Below, in pieces: positions 18,294-27,082 of a DNA stretch of 64,000 nt. Each line of letters opens with the position of its first letter. The stretch's first letter is position 1. This DNA is from Bacteroidota bacterium (GTDB lineage Bacteria > Bacteroidota > Bacteroidia > Cytophagales > Cyclobacteriaceae), in assembly GCA_023417065.1 (NCBI GenBank), contig JAEZGH010000196.1, positions 9,650 through 73,649 on the forward strand, given 5' to 3'. A program made the translations under genes and the position numbers. The notes under the pieces are model-generated. The model saw only the letters and a list, made by a program, of their open reading frames with translations, had not been told where the DNA came from and did not search any database.

Positions 18294-19476
18294 TAGAAGA
18301 TTCTGCCTGGAACAGGCGCACGTACTTCTGACTCAGTTCGCGCCGTGAATATTTGCGTTCCGCCAGGGCACGTGCATGCGACTGGTATTCGCGAAGGAGA
18401 TTGGCGTCGCCAAGAAAGGGCTTGATTGCTTCGGTGAAAGTGTGCGGGTGTCGCGGGTCGAGCGCGATGCCGCACTGCGCCTCTTCAATCTCGCTTTTCA
18501 TCCAACCCTTGAAATTCACGATGATAAGCTTACCTGCTGCAAGGCCGTCGAAGTATTTGTGTGGTGAGCCTGTTTCCAGGATAGGAAAAGGGCGATAACA
18601 GATGAAGGCCGCATCTGTGACGTTCAGAATTTCTTTGACCTCGGTGCGTATCGCTGGCGGCAGTATCGTCAGGTTCTTCAGCCCCAGTGTTTGTACCACT
18701 GTTTTGAATTGCTGGCGCATAGCTCCTTCGCCACACATCAGAAATTTCACAGGAAGGTCGGCCTGCTGGCTCGCGCGGGCACACTCGATAAAATAGTCGA
18801 GCCCGTTCGCGAAACCAATCGCGCCGACGTAGGAAACCACGAAATGTTCTTTCACTCCGTATTTGTCTTCCAGTTTTGTGTCCTTGAGGGTAGGTGAGAA
18901 GAACTCCGTGTCAGCCATATTGGGGATGACGTCGACGTGTGTCGCGGGTGACTTGCGAGCAATGGCTGCTGCTATCGGTTCAGAAAGTGCCACGACAGTG
19001 CGGGCGTTGGAATAAATCCGTTTTTCAAGCCAGTAAAGAGATTCCTTCAGCACAGGATTTCGGACGAAGCCGAGCTGCACCGGCGCATCCGGCCAGAGGT
19101 CGCCGACTTCAAAGATGAAGGGTATTTTCAGGAAGCGCCGGATCCAGATTGCGCTCTGCCCTACCGTTATAGGTACGGAGATGGCGTAGCAGATGCCGAT
19201 GTTTTCGATTGTCCGGGCAACACGAACTGCGCCCAGGGCATATTGAACAAAGGAAATCCCGCGCTTGTAAAAGCCAAACCGGTTTTCGTAGGCGACGGGA
19301 AGGTGGTGGATTTCTATCCCGTCACAATTGGTGACCTGGTATTTTTTTCCCTTGCCGCCGGTGATCACGGCCACTTCGAATCCTGCGTCCAGCAATGCAG
19401 TTGCAAGGTAATACGAGCGCAACGGTCCACCCGAGTCGGGCGTGTTGAAGTGCTGGTGCAGAATGAGGACTTTCAC
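18271..19476 (-). CDS. Glycosyltransferase family 4-like protein
   Basis: 401 aa from a GTG at 19474-19476. It is a GT-B enzyme: the N-terminal domain begins VKVLILHQHFNTPDSGG and has the glycine-rich acceptor segment; the C-terminal domain contains VVSYVGAIGFANG (about 205-217) and the nucleotide-sugar region ILETGSPHKYFDGLAAGK, similar to WcaI/WbuB-like enzymes of exopolysaccharide or capsule pathways. The reading frame is open up to 19518, but the extra 14 residues are not family-like. It probably adds a sugar to a surface polysaccharide on the cytoplasmic face. No other polysaccharide genes are nearby, so it is an orphan here. Confidence 0.88.
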   Translation of the reverse strand: MKVLILHQHFNTPDSGGPLRSYYLATALLDAGFEVAVITGGKGKKYQVTNCDGIEIHHLPVAYENRFGFYKRGISFVQYALGAVRVARTIENIGICYAISVPITVGQSAIWIRRFLKIPFIFEVGDLWPDAPVQLGFVRNPVLKESLYWLEKRIYSNARTVVALSEPIAAAIARKSPATHVDVIPNMADTEFFSPTLKDTKLEDKYGVKEHFVVSYVGAIGFANGLDYFIECARASQQADLPVKFLMCGEGAMRQQFKTVVQTLGLKNLTILPPAIRTEVKEILNVTDAAFICYRPFPILETGSPHKYFDGLAAGKLIIVNFKGWMKSEIEEAQCGIALDPRHPHTFTEAIKPFLGDANLLREYQSHARALAERKYSRRELSQKYVRLFQAESSTSGGSSL

Positions 19477-19634
19477 TTTACAAATAAAACAATTGAAAGC
19501 ACCCAGTCTGACATGCACAGACTTTTTTCTCGCCGCGACATGGACGTAGCAGGTACCGCCTTATGGGCGATAAGAAACCAGGTATGCTGAATGGCAAACA
19601 CGCTGCGACACGATCGCAACGCCCTGCCCGATCA

Positions 19635-19859
19635 TCAGCTTCTTGTATTCCGGGAATAGGACAGGATGTTCTGAACGGTCTTGTCCGAAGGATTGAGGGT
19701 TGCGCAATCCAGGTCTGTCATCACAGCGGAGAGTTCTGTGAACAGGGAATTCAGCTCGGGATCGCGTTTCAGTGCTTTGTCAATCTCCTTCCTCTCCTCC
19801 TCCGTTGTCTCCTGGTATAAATACCGTATCAAATCCGTTTGCGTAAAAACTTTTATCAT
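19635..19859 (-). CDS. Small partner of the ECF sigma factor (possible anti-sigma-like protein)
   Basis: 74 aa, acidic and helical (LYQETTEEERKEIDKAL, 15-31), with one cysteine and no membrane segment. It overlaps the last 80 nt of the sigma factor gene in another frame, so the two must be transcribed together and are probably coupled in translation. Similar small proteins follow ECF sigma genes in other Cytophagales as far as I recall. The N-terminal helix layout recalls the start of zf-HC2 anti-sigma factors, but the zinc motif HxxxCxxC is missing. A regulatory role on the sigma factor is inference. Confidence 0.7.
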   Translation of the reverse strand: MIKVFTQTDLIRYLYQETTEEERKEIDKALKRDPELNSLFTELSAVMTDLDCATLNPSDKTVQNILSYSRNTRS

Positions 19860-20430
19860 AGGCTCTGTTTTTCGTCATCTTTTTACGCAGGTTGATCAAA
19901 GCATACCGCATCCTTCCCAAAGCCGTATTAATACTAACGCCTGTGCGATCTGCTATCTCCTGGAAACTCATGCGCAGGTAATGCCTCATGATAAGGACAT
20001 GCTTCTGCTCATCAGGTAGCTCCCTGATGTAATCCCGTAAACGGGACCGGGTTTCCCGGAAAACCTGTTTTGCTTCTGCCGAACTTTCGGCAAATTCCAT
20101 TGAGTTGAAAAGGCGGCTTCCGTCTTCCAACACAACTTCAGGGTAACGTCTGTCTTTGCGGAACTGGTCGATGGCCAAATTATGTGCAATCCGGCTGATC
20201 CATGGAAGGAATTTCCCCTCTTCGTTATACCGTCCTCCCCGAATGGTATTGATGGCTTTAATGAATGTTTCCTGTAACAAGTCCTCGGCGGTATACCGAT
20301 CCTTTACGATCATATAAATCGCGGTGTAAAGTTTGGACTTATGTCGGTTTAGGAGCATTTCGAAAGCTTCTTCATTACCGTTTTGATAGAGCGACACCAA
20401 CTGGCTGTCGCTTAATCTGCTGTCAATCAT
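19780..20430 (-). CDS. ECF-type RNA polymerase sigma factor
   Basis: 216 aa. Region 2 covers about 20-95 (FEMLLNRHKSKLYTAIY and DLLQETFIKA, then WISRIAHNLAIDQFRK, the -10 recognition helix). Region 4 covers about 140-195 (ELPDEQKHVLIMRHYL and FQEIADRTGVSINTALGRMRYAL, the helix-turn-helix for -35). The C-terminal tail after the HTH (about 28 residues, ending GGGEEGD) is the part overlapped by the next gene. As an ECF factor it would direct RNA polymerase to a small stress or envelope regulon; the trigger is unknown. Confidence 0.92.
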   Translation of the reverse strand: MIDSRLSDSQLVSLYQNGNEEAFEMLLNRHKSKLYTAIYMIVKDRYTAEDLLQETFIKAINTIRGGRYNEEGKFLPWISRIAHNLAIDQFRKDRRYPEVVLEDGSRLFNSMEFAESSAEAKQVFRETRSRLRDYIRELPDEQKHVLIMRHYLRMSFQEIADRTGVSINTALGRMRYALINLRKKMTKNRAYDKSFYANGFDTVFIPGDNGGGEEGD

Positions 20431-20608
20431 TCTGCTTCTCTTTTAGGTAACGTAGAAGTCTCTTTCGATATTGTGAGGGGTTTAGTGAAACAATTGGTTT
20501 GAAAAGATAGAAACTTTCCGGAATAGCGCAAAAAAATTTTTCAATATTTCTTGCCACAACAAATTTTTCTTCACCTATTTGCCCGAAGAAATTAGCTATT
20601 AATGGTCT

Positions 20609-20977
20609 ATGGCAGTTGATAAAAAGAGAGTAATAAAGAGCCTGGAAAACCTCACGGAAGAGTTGAAAGACCTGCTTCGCGAGCAGTACCCCAATGGCTA
20701 CGAGGGAAGCATTACCCGCATCACAAATGCGAAAAGAGAGCCGATTTTTGTCTTCCCCCTCGAAACCGCCGATGCTACGTACCTCATTAAAGTACCTGCA
20801 ACCAAGAATAGCGAAGGAGAATACGACGTCGAATCCAAGCCTGAAGACGAATTCGACAACAGCGACGACACCGACGACGCAATCCCAACCGCCGGCTATG
20901 GATCCGATGACGACGACGATGATGACTACGGCGGAAAATCCAGGGAAGCCAGCTACGATCCCGACTTCGACAGCTGA
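20609..20977 (+). CDS. Small conserved protein with acidic tail, upstream of uvrA
   Basis: 122 aa. The first 75 residues form a mixed alpha/beta globular part (ENLTEELKDLLREQYPNG then ITNAKREPIFVFPLETADATYLIKVP, positions about 13-72). The last 45 residues are strongly acidic, with a run of seven Asp (around 100) and a DFDS terminus. I know similar Bacteroidota proteins only as uncharacterised; some carry unsupported names. An acidic tail of this type is seen in DNA-mimic or nucleic-acid-machine partners, but that is inference. A strong terminator follows at 21001, so it is not co-transcribed with uvrA. Confidence 0.8.
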   Translation: MAVDKKRVIKSLENLTEELKDLLREQYPNGYEGSITRITNAKREPIFVFPLETADATYLIKVPATKNSEGEYDVESKPEDEFDNSDDTDDAIPTAGYGSDDDDDDDYGGKSREASYDPDFDS

Positions 20978-20999
20978 TCGTCCGGAAATAACATATGCC

Positions 21000-21032
21000 A
21001 AGGTGTTCCCCCACGAACACCTTTCTTGTTTT
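21000..21032 (+). terminator. Rho-independent terminator between the acidic small gene and uvrA
   Basis: A perfect stem AGGTGTTC (21001-21008) pairs with GAACACCT (21015-21022) around a 6-nt loop, followed by TTCTTGTTTT. It lies 23 nt after the stop codon at 20977. It separates the small gene from uvrA. Confidence 0.85.
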
Positions 21033-21098
21033 CCGGGTCGGCAAACTTTCTTAGGCTGATCGAAGTTTATTGAGTATTATTTCATTTTACGAACAAAC

Positions 21099-23933
21099 GT
21101 GAATCAAATTACCTCGACGGATACCTTTCTCGACGAACTCGATCCTAAGGAATATATCATCATCAAACGGGCAAGGGTCAATAACCTTAAAAACCTGTCC
21201 GTTGCAATCCCACGAAACAAACTCGTTGTGGTCACCGGCCTCTCCGGCTCCGGAAAGTCCTCCCTCGCCTTCGATACCCTCTTTGCGGAAGGCCAGCGCA
21301 TGTACGTCGAAAGCCTAAGCTCGTACGCCCGGCAATTCCTCGGCCGCATGGAAAAACCCGAAGTCGACTACATCCGCGGTGTCTCCCCCGCCATAGCCAT
21401 CGAACAAAAGGTGAACACCCGGAATCCGCGCTCTACGGTAGGAACGACAACAGAAATCTATGACTACCTCAAGCTGCTCTTCGCCCGGATCGGCAAAACC
21501 TATTCGCCTATCAGCGGCAATGAGGTGACCCGCGACACGGTGACCTCCGTAGTCGATAAGATCAACAAACTCAAGGAAGGAACCAGAATCATGGTGGCCT
21601 GCCCCCTTCATGTAAAAAAGGGGCGCAAGCTTCAGGAAGAATTAAACCTGCTGCTCAGCAAAGGCTTCGCCCGTATCCTCGTCGACGGCGAGATGAAATT
21701 CATTGAGGAAGTCCTCGGAAACCCTGAAGGAAAGAAAAAGAAATCAGCCAAAATTGACGGCGAAATAGAAATACTCATCGACCGCACCACGGTTAACCCC
21801 ACCGACGAAGACACAACGTTCCGCCTGGGCGACTCTGTTCAAACGGCATTCTTCGAAGGCGAAGGCGATTGCGTAGTCTATGCGGAAAACAAGTCGAAGC
21901 TGCGTTTCTCCGACCGCTTCGAACTCGATGGAATGAAGTTCACTGAGCCCTCGATAAACTTCTTCAGCTTCAACAACCCCTACGGTGCCTGCCAGACGTG
22001 TGAAGGTTTCGGCAAGGTATTGGGCATTGACGAAGATCTGGTGATCCCCGACAAGTCCCTTTCCGTGTACGAAGGAGCTATCGCCCCGTGGCGAAGTGAA
22101 ACGATGGGCGAATGGCTGAAGCCGCTTCTGAAAAACGGTATCAAGTTCGACTTCCCGATTCATCGTCCGTACAACGAACTGACACCGGCACAGCAACAAC
22201 TGTTGTGGGACGGCAACGATTACTTCGAAGGAATTAACGACTTTTTCCGGTACCTCGAATCAAAGCTGCACAAGATTCAGTACCGCGTTCTGCTGTCGCG
22301 CTACCGCGGACGGACGAACTGCCCTGATTGCAAGGGGACCCGGCTGCGCAAGGATGCTCAATATGTGAAGATCGCGGGCACCTCGATAACGGACCTGGTG
22401 CTGCTTCCCATTGAAGAAGCGCTGGCATTCTTCAACAGACTGAAACTGCCTCCGTATGAAAAGCAGGTGTCGGACCGGATCATCACTGAAATCACATCAC
22501 GCCTCTCCTATCTCACGAAAGTGGGACTGGGATACCTTAACCTGAATCGCCTTACGTCGACGCTTTCCGGAGGCGAATACCAGCGAATCAAACTGGCTAC
22601 CTCACTCGGTAGCGCGCTCGTTGGTTCGATGTACATCCTTGATGAACCAAGTATTGGATTGCATCCGAAGGATACGGAGCGAATGGTAAGCGTTCTCCAG
22701 CAGCTTCGCGACCTCGGCAATACAGTCATTGTTGTCGAACATGAAGAAGAAATCATGCGCGCTGCCGACCAGATCATAGATATCGGTCCGGACGCAGGTA
22801 TCCACGGAGGGAATCTCGTTTTCCAGGGTACCATCAGGGACGTGAACGGCAAGGTTCAGTCGCACACGACCAACTACCTCACGGGCCGGGAAGAGATTCC
22901 CGTTCCAAAGACGCGAAGGAAGTGGCGCGATTCAATTGTCGTTGCCGGGGCGCGTGAAAACAACCTGAAGAACCTTACGGTGAAGTTTCCATTAGGGGTG
23001 CTTACCGTCGTCACCGGCGTGAGTGGCTCCGGAAAGTCAACACTCATCAAGAAGATTCTTTATCCTGCCGTAGGCCGGCTTTCAGGATCAGTAACCGAAT
23101 CACCGGGTAAGTACGACAAGCTTGAAGGTGATTTCGGCAAAATCACACAGGTTGAGTTCGTCGACCAGAATCCCATAGGAAAATCCTCGCGTTCCAACCC
23201 CGTGAGTTACGTGAAAGCATATGATGCGATACGCAATCTGTATGCCGATCAACCGCTCGCGAAGCAACGCGGATACAAGCCGTCGCACTTTTCATTTAAC
23301 GTAGAGGGTGGACGCTGTGAGACCTGTGAAGGGGAAGGTGAAATCCGCGTGGAGATGCAGTTCATGGCCGACATCTTCCTGCGTTGTGAAAGTTGTCACG
23401 GCAAGCGCTTCAAACAGGAGGTACTCGAAGTTGAATACAACGGCAAGAACATCGCCGACGTCCTGGATATGACCATCGAAGAAGCGCTGGAATTCTTCCG
23501 CGACAAGAAACCGGTGCTGGATAAGATTCAACCCCTGTACGACGTCGGACTTGGTTACGTCAAGATGGGCCAGTCGTCCAACTCGCTGAGTGGTGGTGAA
23601 GCGCAGCGCGTGAAGCTGGCTTCGTTCCTCGGAAAGAATTCACCGGATGGACGAATACTTTTCATTTTCGATGAGCCCACTACCGGATTGCACTTCCATG
23701 ACATTTCAAAACTCCTGAAAGCTGTCAACGCCCTGGTGGATCAGGGTCACACCGTCATCATCATCGAACACAACCTGGAAGTCATCAAGTGCGCCGACTG
23801 GATTATTGACCTCGGCGAAGAAGGTGGCGAAAAGAAAGGTGGCAAGCTGATGTTTGAGGGCACACCTGAGCAAATGGTGAAGAAAGGTAAAGGCTATACG
23901 GCCGAATTTCTCCGCACGAAGATTAAGGGTTAA
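21099..23933 (+). CDS. uvrA: Excinuclease ABC subunit A
   Basis: 944 aa, standard for UvrA. Two ABC ATPase halves: Walker A GLSGSGKSS at 47-55 and GVSGSGKST near 641-649; signature LSGGEYQR near 489 and LSGGEAQR near 830; Walker B segments YILDEPSIGLHP and FIFDEPTTGLHF. Zinc modules are seen as CQTCEGFG with CPDCKGTR, and as CETCEGEG with CESCHGKRF. UvrA dimers scan DNA, load UvrB at damage and begin nucleotide excision repair. The start is GTG at 21099. No uvrB or uvrC is in the window. Confidence 0.97.
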   Translation: MNQITSTDTFLDELDPKEYIIIKRARVNNLKNLSVAIPRNKLVVVTGLSGSGKSSLAFDTLFAEGQRMYVESLSSYARQFLGRMEKPEVDYIRGVSPAIAIEQKVNTRNPRSTVGTTTEIYDYLKLLFARIGKTYSPISGNEVTRDTVTSVVDKINKLKEGTRIMVACPLHVKKGRKLQEELNLLLSKGFARILVDGEMKFIEEVLGNPEGKKKKSAKIDGEIEILIDRTTVNPTDEDTTFRLGDSVQTAFFEGEGDCVVYAENKSKLRFSDRFELDGMKFTEPSINFFSFNNPYGACQTCEGFGKVLGIDEDLVIPDKSLSVYEGAIAPWRSETMGEWLKPLLKNGIKFDFPIHRPYNELTPAQQQLLWDGNDYFEGINDFFRYLESKLHKIQYRVLLSRYRGRTNCPDCKGTRLRKDAQYVKIAGTSITDLVLLPIEEALAFFNRLKLPPYEKQVSDRIITEITSRLSYLTKVGLGYLNLNRLTSTLSGGEYQRIKLATSLGSALVGSMYILDEPSIGLHPKDTERMVSVLQQLRDLGNTVIVVEHEEEIMRAADQIIDIGPDAGIHGGNLVFQGTIRDVNGKVQSHTTNYLTGREEIPVPKTRRKWRDSIVVAGARENNLKNLTVKFPLGVLTVVTGVSGSGKSTLIKKILYPAVGRLSGSVTESPGKYDKLEGDFGKITQVEFVDQNPIGKSSRSNPVSYVKAYDAIRNLYADQPLAKQRGYKPSHFSFNVEGGRCETCEGEGEIRVEMQFMADIFLRCESCHGKRFKQEVLEVEYNGKNIADVLDMTIEEALEFFRDKKPVLDKIQPLYDVGLGYVKMGQSSNSLSGGEAQRVKLASFLGKNSPDGRILFIFDEPTTGLHFHDISKLLKAVNALVDQGHTVIIIEHNLEVIKCADWIIDLGEEGGEKKGGKLMFEGTPEQMVKKGKGYTAEFLRTKIKG

Positions 23934-24103
23934 CACAACGGATAATCTTGCCGGCTTTGGGTTTGCGTCAGCCGTGATCCCCAGACTTCGGCCATTAAAT
24001 ACAGAACGCACTCCAGGAGCGACTACCTACCCTGTTTCATTTTTTCGAGTTGCCGCCACTCCATGGCTCGCGCGACGAGCGTTTCCATGTCCTGTGTTTC
24101 TAA

Positions 24104-24306
24104 CCTCCCCGCCACCTCACGTCGACGGTAGGCCCACCCATTTCTATTTCATCAAATCCAGCCCGCTTTGATGGGACGGTAAAAGTCGGTCGCTCCGTGG
24201 CTCGAGCCGGCGACCCCGAATCCCCAAAAATCAAAGGAAACGTCACGGCCAATTGGACCAACGGTGAAACGGTCGTTAAGATTAAGGTATTGATAAAGGG
24301 GAATTG
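24104..24306 (+). pseudogene. Possible 3' remnant of a coding sequence
   Basis: A plus-strand frame is open from 24104 to a TGA at 24304-24306 with no usable start near its 5' end. Its last 45 codons read like a beta-rich protein tail (for example GNVTANWTNGETVVKIKV, about 24239-24292). I do not know the family. It may be the end of a decayed gene whose 5' part is frameshifted or lost, or chance; the support is composition only. Confidence 0.25.
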
Positions 24307-24322
24307 AAGCATAAATGAGGCA

Positions 24323-24402
24323 GAGATAAAGCAGTCCTTTAAAGGACCGCCTTATCACTGCTTTATCACCGCCTTATCACCGCCTTATCACCGCTTTATC
24401 TC
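24323..24402. repeat. 11-bp tandem repeat array inside an inverted-repeat frame
   Basis: Five 11-bp units run head to tail at 24347-24357, 24358-24368, 24369-24379, 24380-24390 and 24391-24401 (consensus CCGCCTTATCA, with C/T changes in two units). They follow a perfect 14-bp palindrome GTCCTTTAAAGGAC at 24334-24347. The whole block is framed by GAGATAAAGC (24323-24332) and its exact reverse complement GCTTTATCTC (24393-24402). An 11-bp period places each unit on nearly the same DNA face, as in arrays of protein-binding sites. Confidence 0.85.
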
Positions 24403-24671
24403 ACAAGAATTGTCCACTTCAGGTACAACATCGAATACCTGGCAGTTAAAGAACCGGAACCTTCAAATGTACCAGTGAACGCCGGCCGCCAGCCTGGTTA
24501 GGCTCTTCCGGGAAAGATCAGGCTGGTTTGTGGCTTGAATAAAAAAAGTGGTTTTGCCCATGAGGCGGGCATGGCAGGATTTAGGGGTCACCGTCCCCCG
24601 CGTTGTTATTGAGGAAGGTTATTTTGGCAGCAGGCAGCCAGAAATAAGCATTATTTTGCCGGTCGCCATGA

Positions 24672-25478
24672 TTACTTCGCGATCTTCTCGTACGAGGCGC
24701 CTATGCCCTTGATGAGGGATGAACTGAACCCCTGGTGCTCCATCTCATTAAGACCCACAATGGTGCAACCCTTCGGCGTCGTAACTTTGTCGATCTCTTC
24801 TTCGGGGTGACGGTTCAGCTTAAGCAGAAGTTCTGCAGCGCCCTTAACCGTCTGGGCGGCAATCAGGTTAGCCGTACGTGCATCGAAGCCGATTTCGATA
24901 CCGCCTTGTGTGGAAGCCCGGATGAAACGCAGTGCGTACGCGATGCCACACGCACCCAGCACCGTGGCCGCATCCATCAGCTTTTCATCAATAGGAATAC
25001 TTACGCCCATCTGGCTGAAAAGCTCCGTCACATAATCGACTTGCTCCGGCGTCGCGCCCTGATGGCACAAACACGTTACTGATTCCTGTATCGCGATCGC
25101 CGTGTTGGGCATCGCACGGAAAATGGGCACACCATGATCGATAATGCCACCGAGATCTTTTAACGACACGCCCGTGACCACACTGATGACGATGTGTCGC
25201 GCGGGATCAAAGTGCTGCTTCAGCCCTTCAAGTATGTCTACCACGTTATATGGTTTTACAGCAATAAGGATAACGTCATTCTGACGTATTGCCTCTGCGT
25301 TATCGGAAGTGACGTTGACACCAAGATTCCTTAGCGGGAGAAGTGCATCCACGTTCCTTCGTGTAACCGTTATCATCTCCGGAGTAACGAACTTGCTCTT
25401 CACCAGCCCTTCCGCGATTGAGGCGCCGAGGTTTCCACCTCCGATTATTGCAATGCGACTATTCTTCATATCATCCAT
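24672..25478 (-). CDS. proC: Pyrroline-5-carboxylate reductase
   Basis: 268 aa from the ATG at 25478 (an ATG three codons later is equally possible; the frame is open to 25529, but those residues are not family-like). An N-terminal Rossmann fold has IAIIGGGNLG (about 7-16), followed by the AVKPYNV loop (about 73-79) and the C-terminal helical dimer domain with GCGIAYALRF and the TTPKGCT segment (about 230-236) that are typical of ProC. It reduces pyrroline-5-carboxylate to proline with NAD(P)H in the cytoplasm. It is divergent from gdhA, another glutamate-linked enzyme. Confidence 0.95.
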   Translation of the reverse strand: MDDMKNSRIAIIGGGNLGASIAEGLVKSKFVTPEMITVTRRNVDALLPLRNLGVNVTSDNAEAIRQNDVILIAVKPYNVVDILEGLKQHFDPARHIVISVVTGVSLKDLGGIIDHGVPIFRAMPNTAIAIQESVTCLCHQGATPEQVDYVTELFSQMGVSIPIDEKLMDAATVLGACGIAYALRFIRASTQGGIEIGFDARTANLIAAQTVKGAAELLLKLNRHPEEEIDKVTTPKGCTIVGLNEMEHQGFSSSLIKGIGASYEKIAK

Positions 25479-25570
25479 TAACGTGTAGCCGGTGAAATTA
25501 AGACACTTTTTCCGGACTTCATTACCCACGGTTACGTTTGTGTAAAAACTGACGTATTCAGCTCGCCATT

Positions 25571-25604
25571 TTGTAGGTATGTGACCCTGCTTATTTTATT
25601 TTTG
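25571..25604 (+). promoter_or_regulatory. Promoter of gdhA
   Basis: TTG at 25571-25573 and TATTTTTG at 25597-25604 (exact TAnnTTTG), 23 bp apart, with the ATG at 25638 following 33 nt after the -7 box. This also rules out the longer reading of the gene from 25581. Confidence 0.6.
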
Positions 25605-25637
25605 CGGCACGTAATTCAGAACCGGCTAACCACTTTT

Positions 25638-26993
25638 ATGGCACATATCGAGATCCTCGAACAGACGAAGAAAAAAAATCCCCACGAACCGGAATTCCTG
25701 CAGGCCGCAGAGGAGGTCATCTATTCTGTGGTTCCCGTCCTGGAAAAGAACCCCGAGTTCATCAGAGAGAGGTTGCTCGAACGCATGCTGGAGCCCGAGC
25801 GTATCATTTCCTTCCGCGTAACGTGGGTCGACGATCAGGGACGCGTGCAGATCAATCGCGGGTATCGCGTGCAGATGAACAGTGCCATCGGTCCATACAA
25901 AGGTGGATTGCGATTCCACCCTTCAGTAAACCAAAGTGTGTTGAAGTTTCTGGGTTTTGAGCAAACGTTTAAGAATGCACTTACCGGCATCCCGATGGGT
26001 GGAGGTAAGGGCGGCAGCGACTTCGATCCCAAAGGCAAATCCGACGCTGAGGTGATGCGTTTTTGTCAGGCATTTATGCTTGAGCTGTACCGCCACATCG
26101 GCCACCGCCTCGATATCCCTGCAGGAGATATAGGCGTTGGTGCCCGCGAGATCGGTTACATGTTCGGGATCTTCAAAAAGATTCAGAATGAATTCACCGG
26201 CGTCATCACCGGCAAGGGCATTGGCTGGGGGGGTAGCCTCATCCGTACTGAAGCAACGGGGTACGGCCTTATCTACTTCGCTGAATACATGCTGCAGGAA
26301 AAAGGCGAATCACTAAAAGGAAAAACGTGTCTCGTTTCCGGTTCAGGCAACGTCTCACAATATGCCATTGAGAAAATTCTTCAACTAGGCGGAAAGCCTG
26401 TGACCGCGTCTGACTCATCTGGATTTGTTTACGATGAGGCTGGCTTCGACGAAGAGAAACTTGAATTCCTGAAAGATCTTAAGAACAATCGTCGCGGACG
26501 TATCAAGGAATATGCGGAGCGTTTTCCGGGAGTTGTGTACCAGGAAACCGGCAACGACGAGGATCACAATCCTCTCTGGAATATCCCGGCGTATTGCGCA
26601 TTCCCATGTGCGACGCAAAATGAGGTGAATGAAAAAGACGCGCAGAACCTTGTTCGCAACGGCGTGAAACTTCTTGCCGAGGGTGCGAACATGCCTACTA
26701 CCATTGACGGGATCAACGTACTTATTGACAGCGGCGTTATGTACGCACCTGGCAAAGCTGCGAATGCAGGTGGTGTTGCTACGTCAGGGTTGGAGATGAC
26801 CCAAAACTATATGGGTTCACACTGGACGCGTGCAGAAGTGGACAAAAGACTGCACGGCATCATGAAAGACATCCATCATATTTCACTCGCAGCGGCCAAA
26901 GAATACGGCAAGCCCGGCAATTATCTGCACGGTGCCAACATCGCAGGATTTCTCCGGGTAGCGAGGGCTATGCAGGCCCAGGGCGTCGTTTAA
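25638..26993 (+). CDS. gdhA: NADP-type glutamate dehydrogenase
   Basis: 451 aa from the ATG at 25638, the normal hexameric GDH length. Seen are the substrate site YKGGLRFHPSVN (about 93-104), the catalytic lysine region PMGGGKGGSDFDPKG (about 119-133), the PAGDIGVGAREIGYMFG segment (about 165-181) and the dinucleotide loop VSGSGNVSQYA (about 235-245). It interconverts 2-oxoglutarate plus ammonia and glutamate. The GSGNVS loop and overall similarity fit the E. coli-like NADP-dependent class; cofactor use is not proven by sequence alone. The frame is open from 25581, but the promoter at 25571-25604 lies in that part. Confidence 0.94.
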   Translation: MAHIEILEQTKKKNPHEPEFLQAAEEVIYSVVPVLEKNPEFIRERLLERMLEPERIISFRVTWVDDQGRVQINRGYRVQMNSAIGPYKGGLRFHPSVNQSVLKFLGFEQTFKNALTGIPMGGGKGGSDFDPKGKSDAEVMRFCQAFMLELYRHIGHRLDIPAGDIGVGAREIGYMFGIFKKIQNEFTGVITGKGIGWGGSLIRTEATGYGLIYFAEYMLQEKGESLKGKTCLVSGSGNVSQYAIEKILQLGGKPVTASDSSGFVYDEAGFDEEKLEFLKDLKNNRRGRIKEYAERFPGVVYQETGNDEDHNPLWNIPAYCAFPCATQNEVNEKDAQNLVRNGVKLLAEGANMPTTIDGINVLIDSGVMYAPGKAANAGGVATSGLEMTQNYMGSHWTRAEVDKRLHGIMKDIHHISLAAAKEYGKPGNYLHGANIAGFLRVARAMQAQGVV

Positions 26994-27082
26994 GATACTA
27001 CTGGTCTATTTTGTTAAAGTTTTTTTTCCCGCAGCGGGGAGTGATACTTTTATACCCATTTTAAAAATTACGGTGACGTTGT

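Larger units (their letters stand above)
23934..24671. other. 738-nt intergenic region rich in inverted and tandem repeats
   Basis: This is the only gap above 300 nt. It holds no complete gene. From left to right: a possible coding relic on the plus strand (24104-24306), a 14-bp palindrome (24334-24347), an 11-bp tandem array (24347-24401) enclosed by 10-bp inverted arms (24323-24332 and 24393-24402), then three more hairpins: CCAGCCTG/CAGGCTGG (24489-24496 with 24519-24526), TGCCC/GGGCA (24555-24559 with 24567-24571) and GGGG/CCCC (24584-24587 with 24595-24598). No known RNA gene (tmRNA, RNase P, SRP, tRNA) was recognised. Confidence 0.6.

Noticed and set aside
24347..24401. DnaA boxes, iterons or a CRISPR array
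   Set aside because: The TTATCAC core differs from the DnaA box TTATNCACA by a missing base, there is no replication gene nearby, and units are 11 bp without spacers, so neither an origin nor a CRISPR is supported.
27027..27039. Hairpin CCCG-CAG-CGGG after gdhA as a terminator
   Set aside because: Short stem with a 3-nt loop and no T-run after it on the plus strand.
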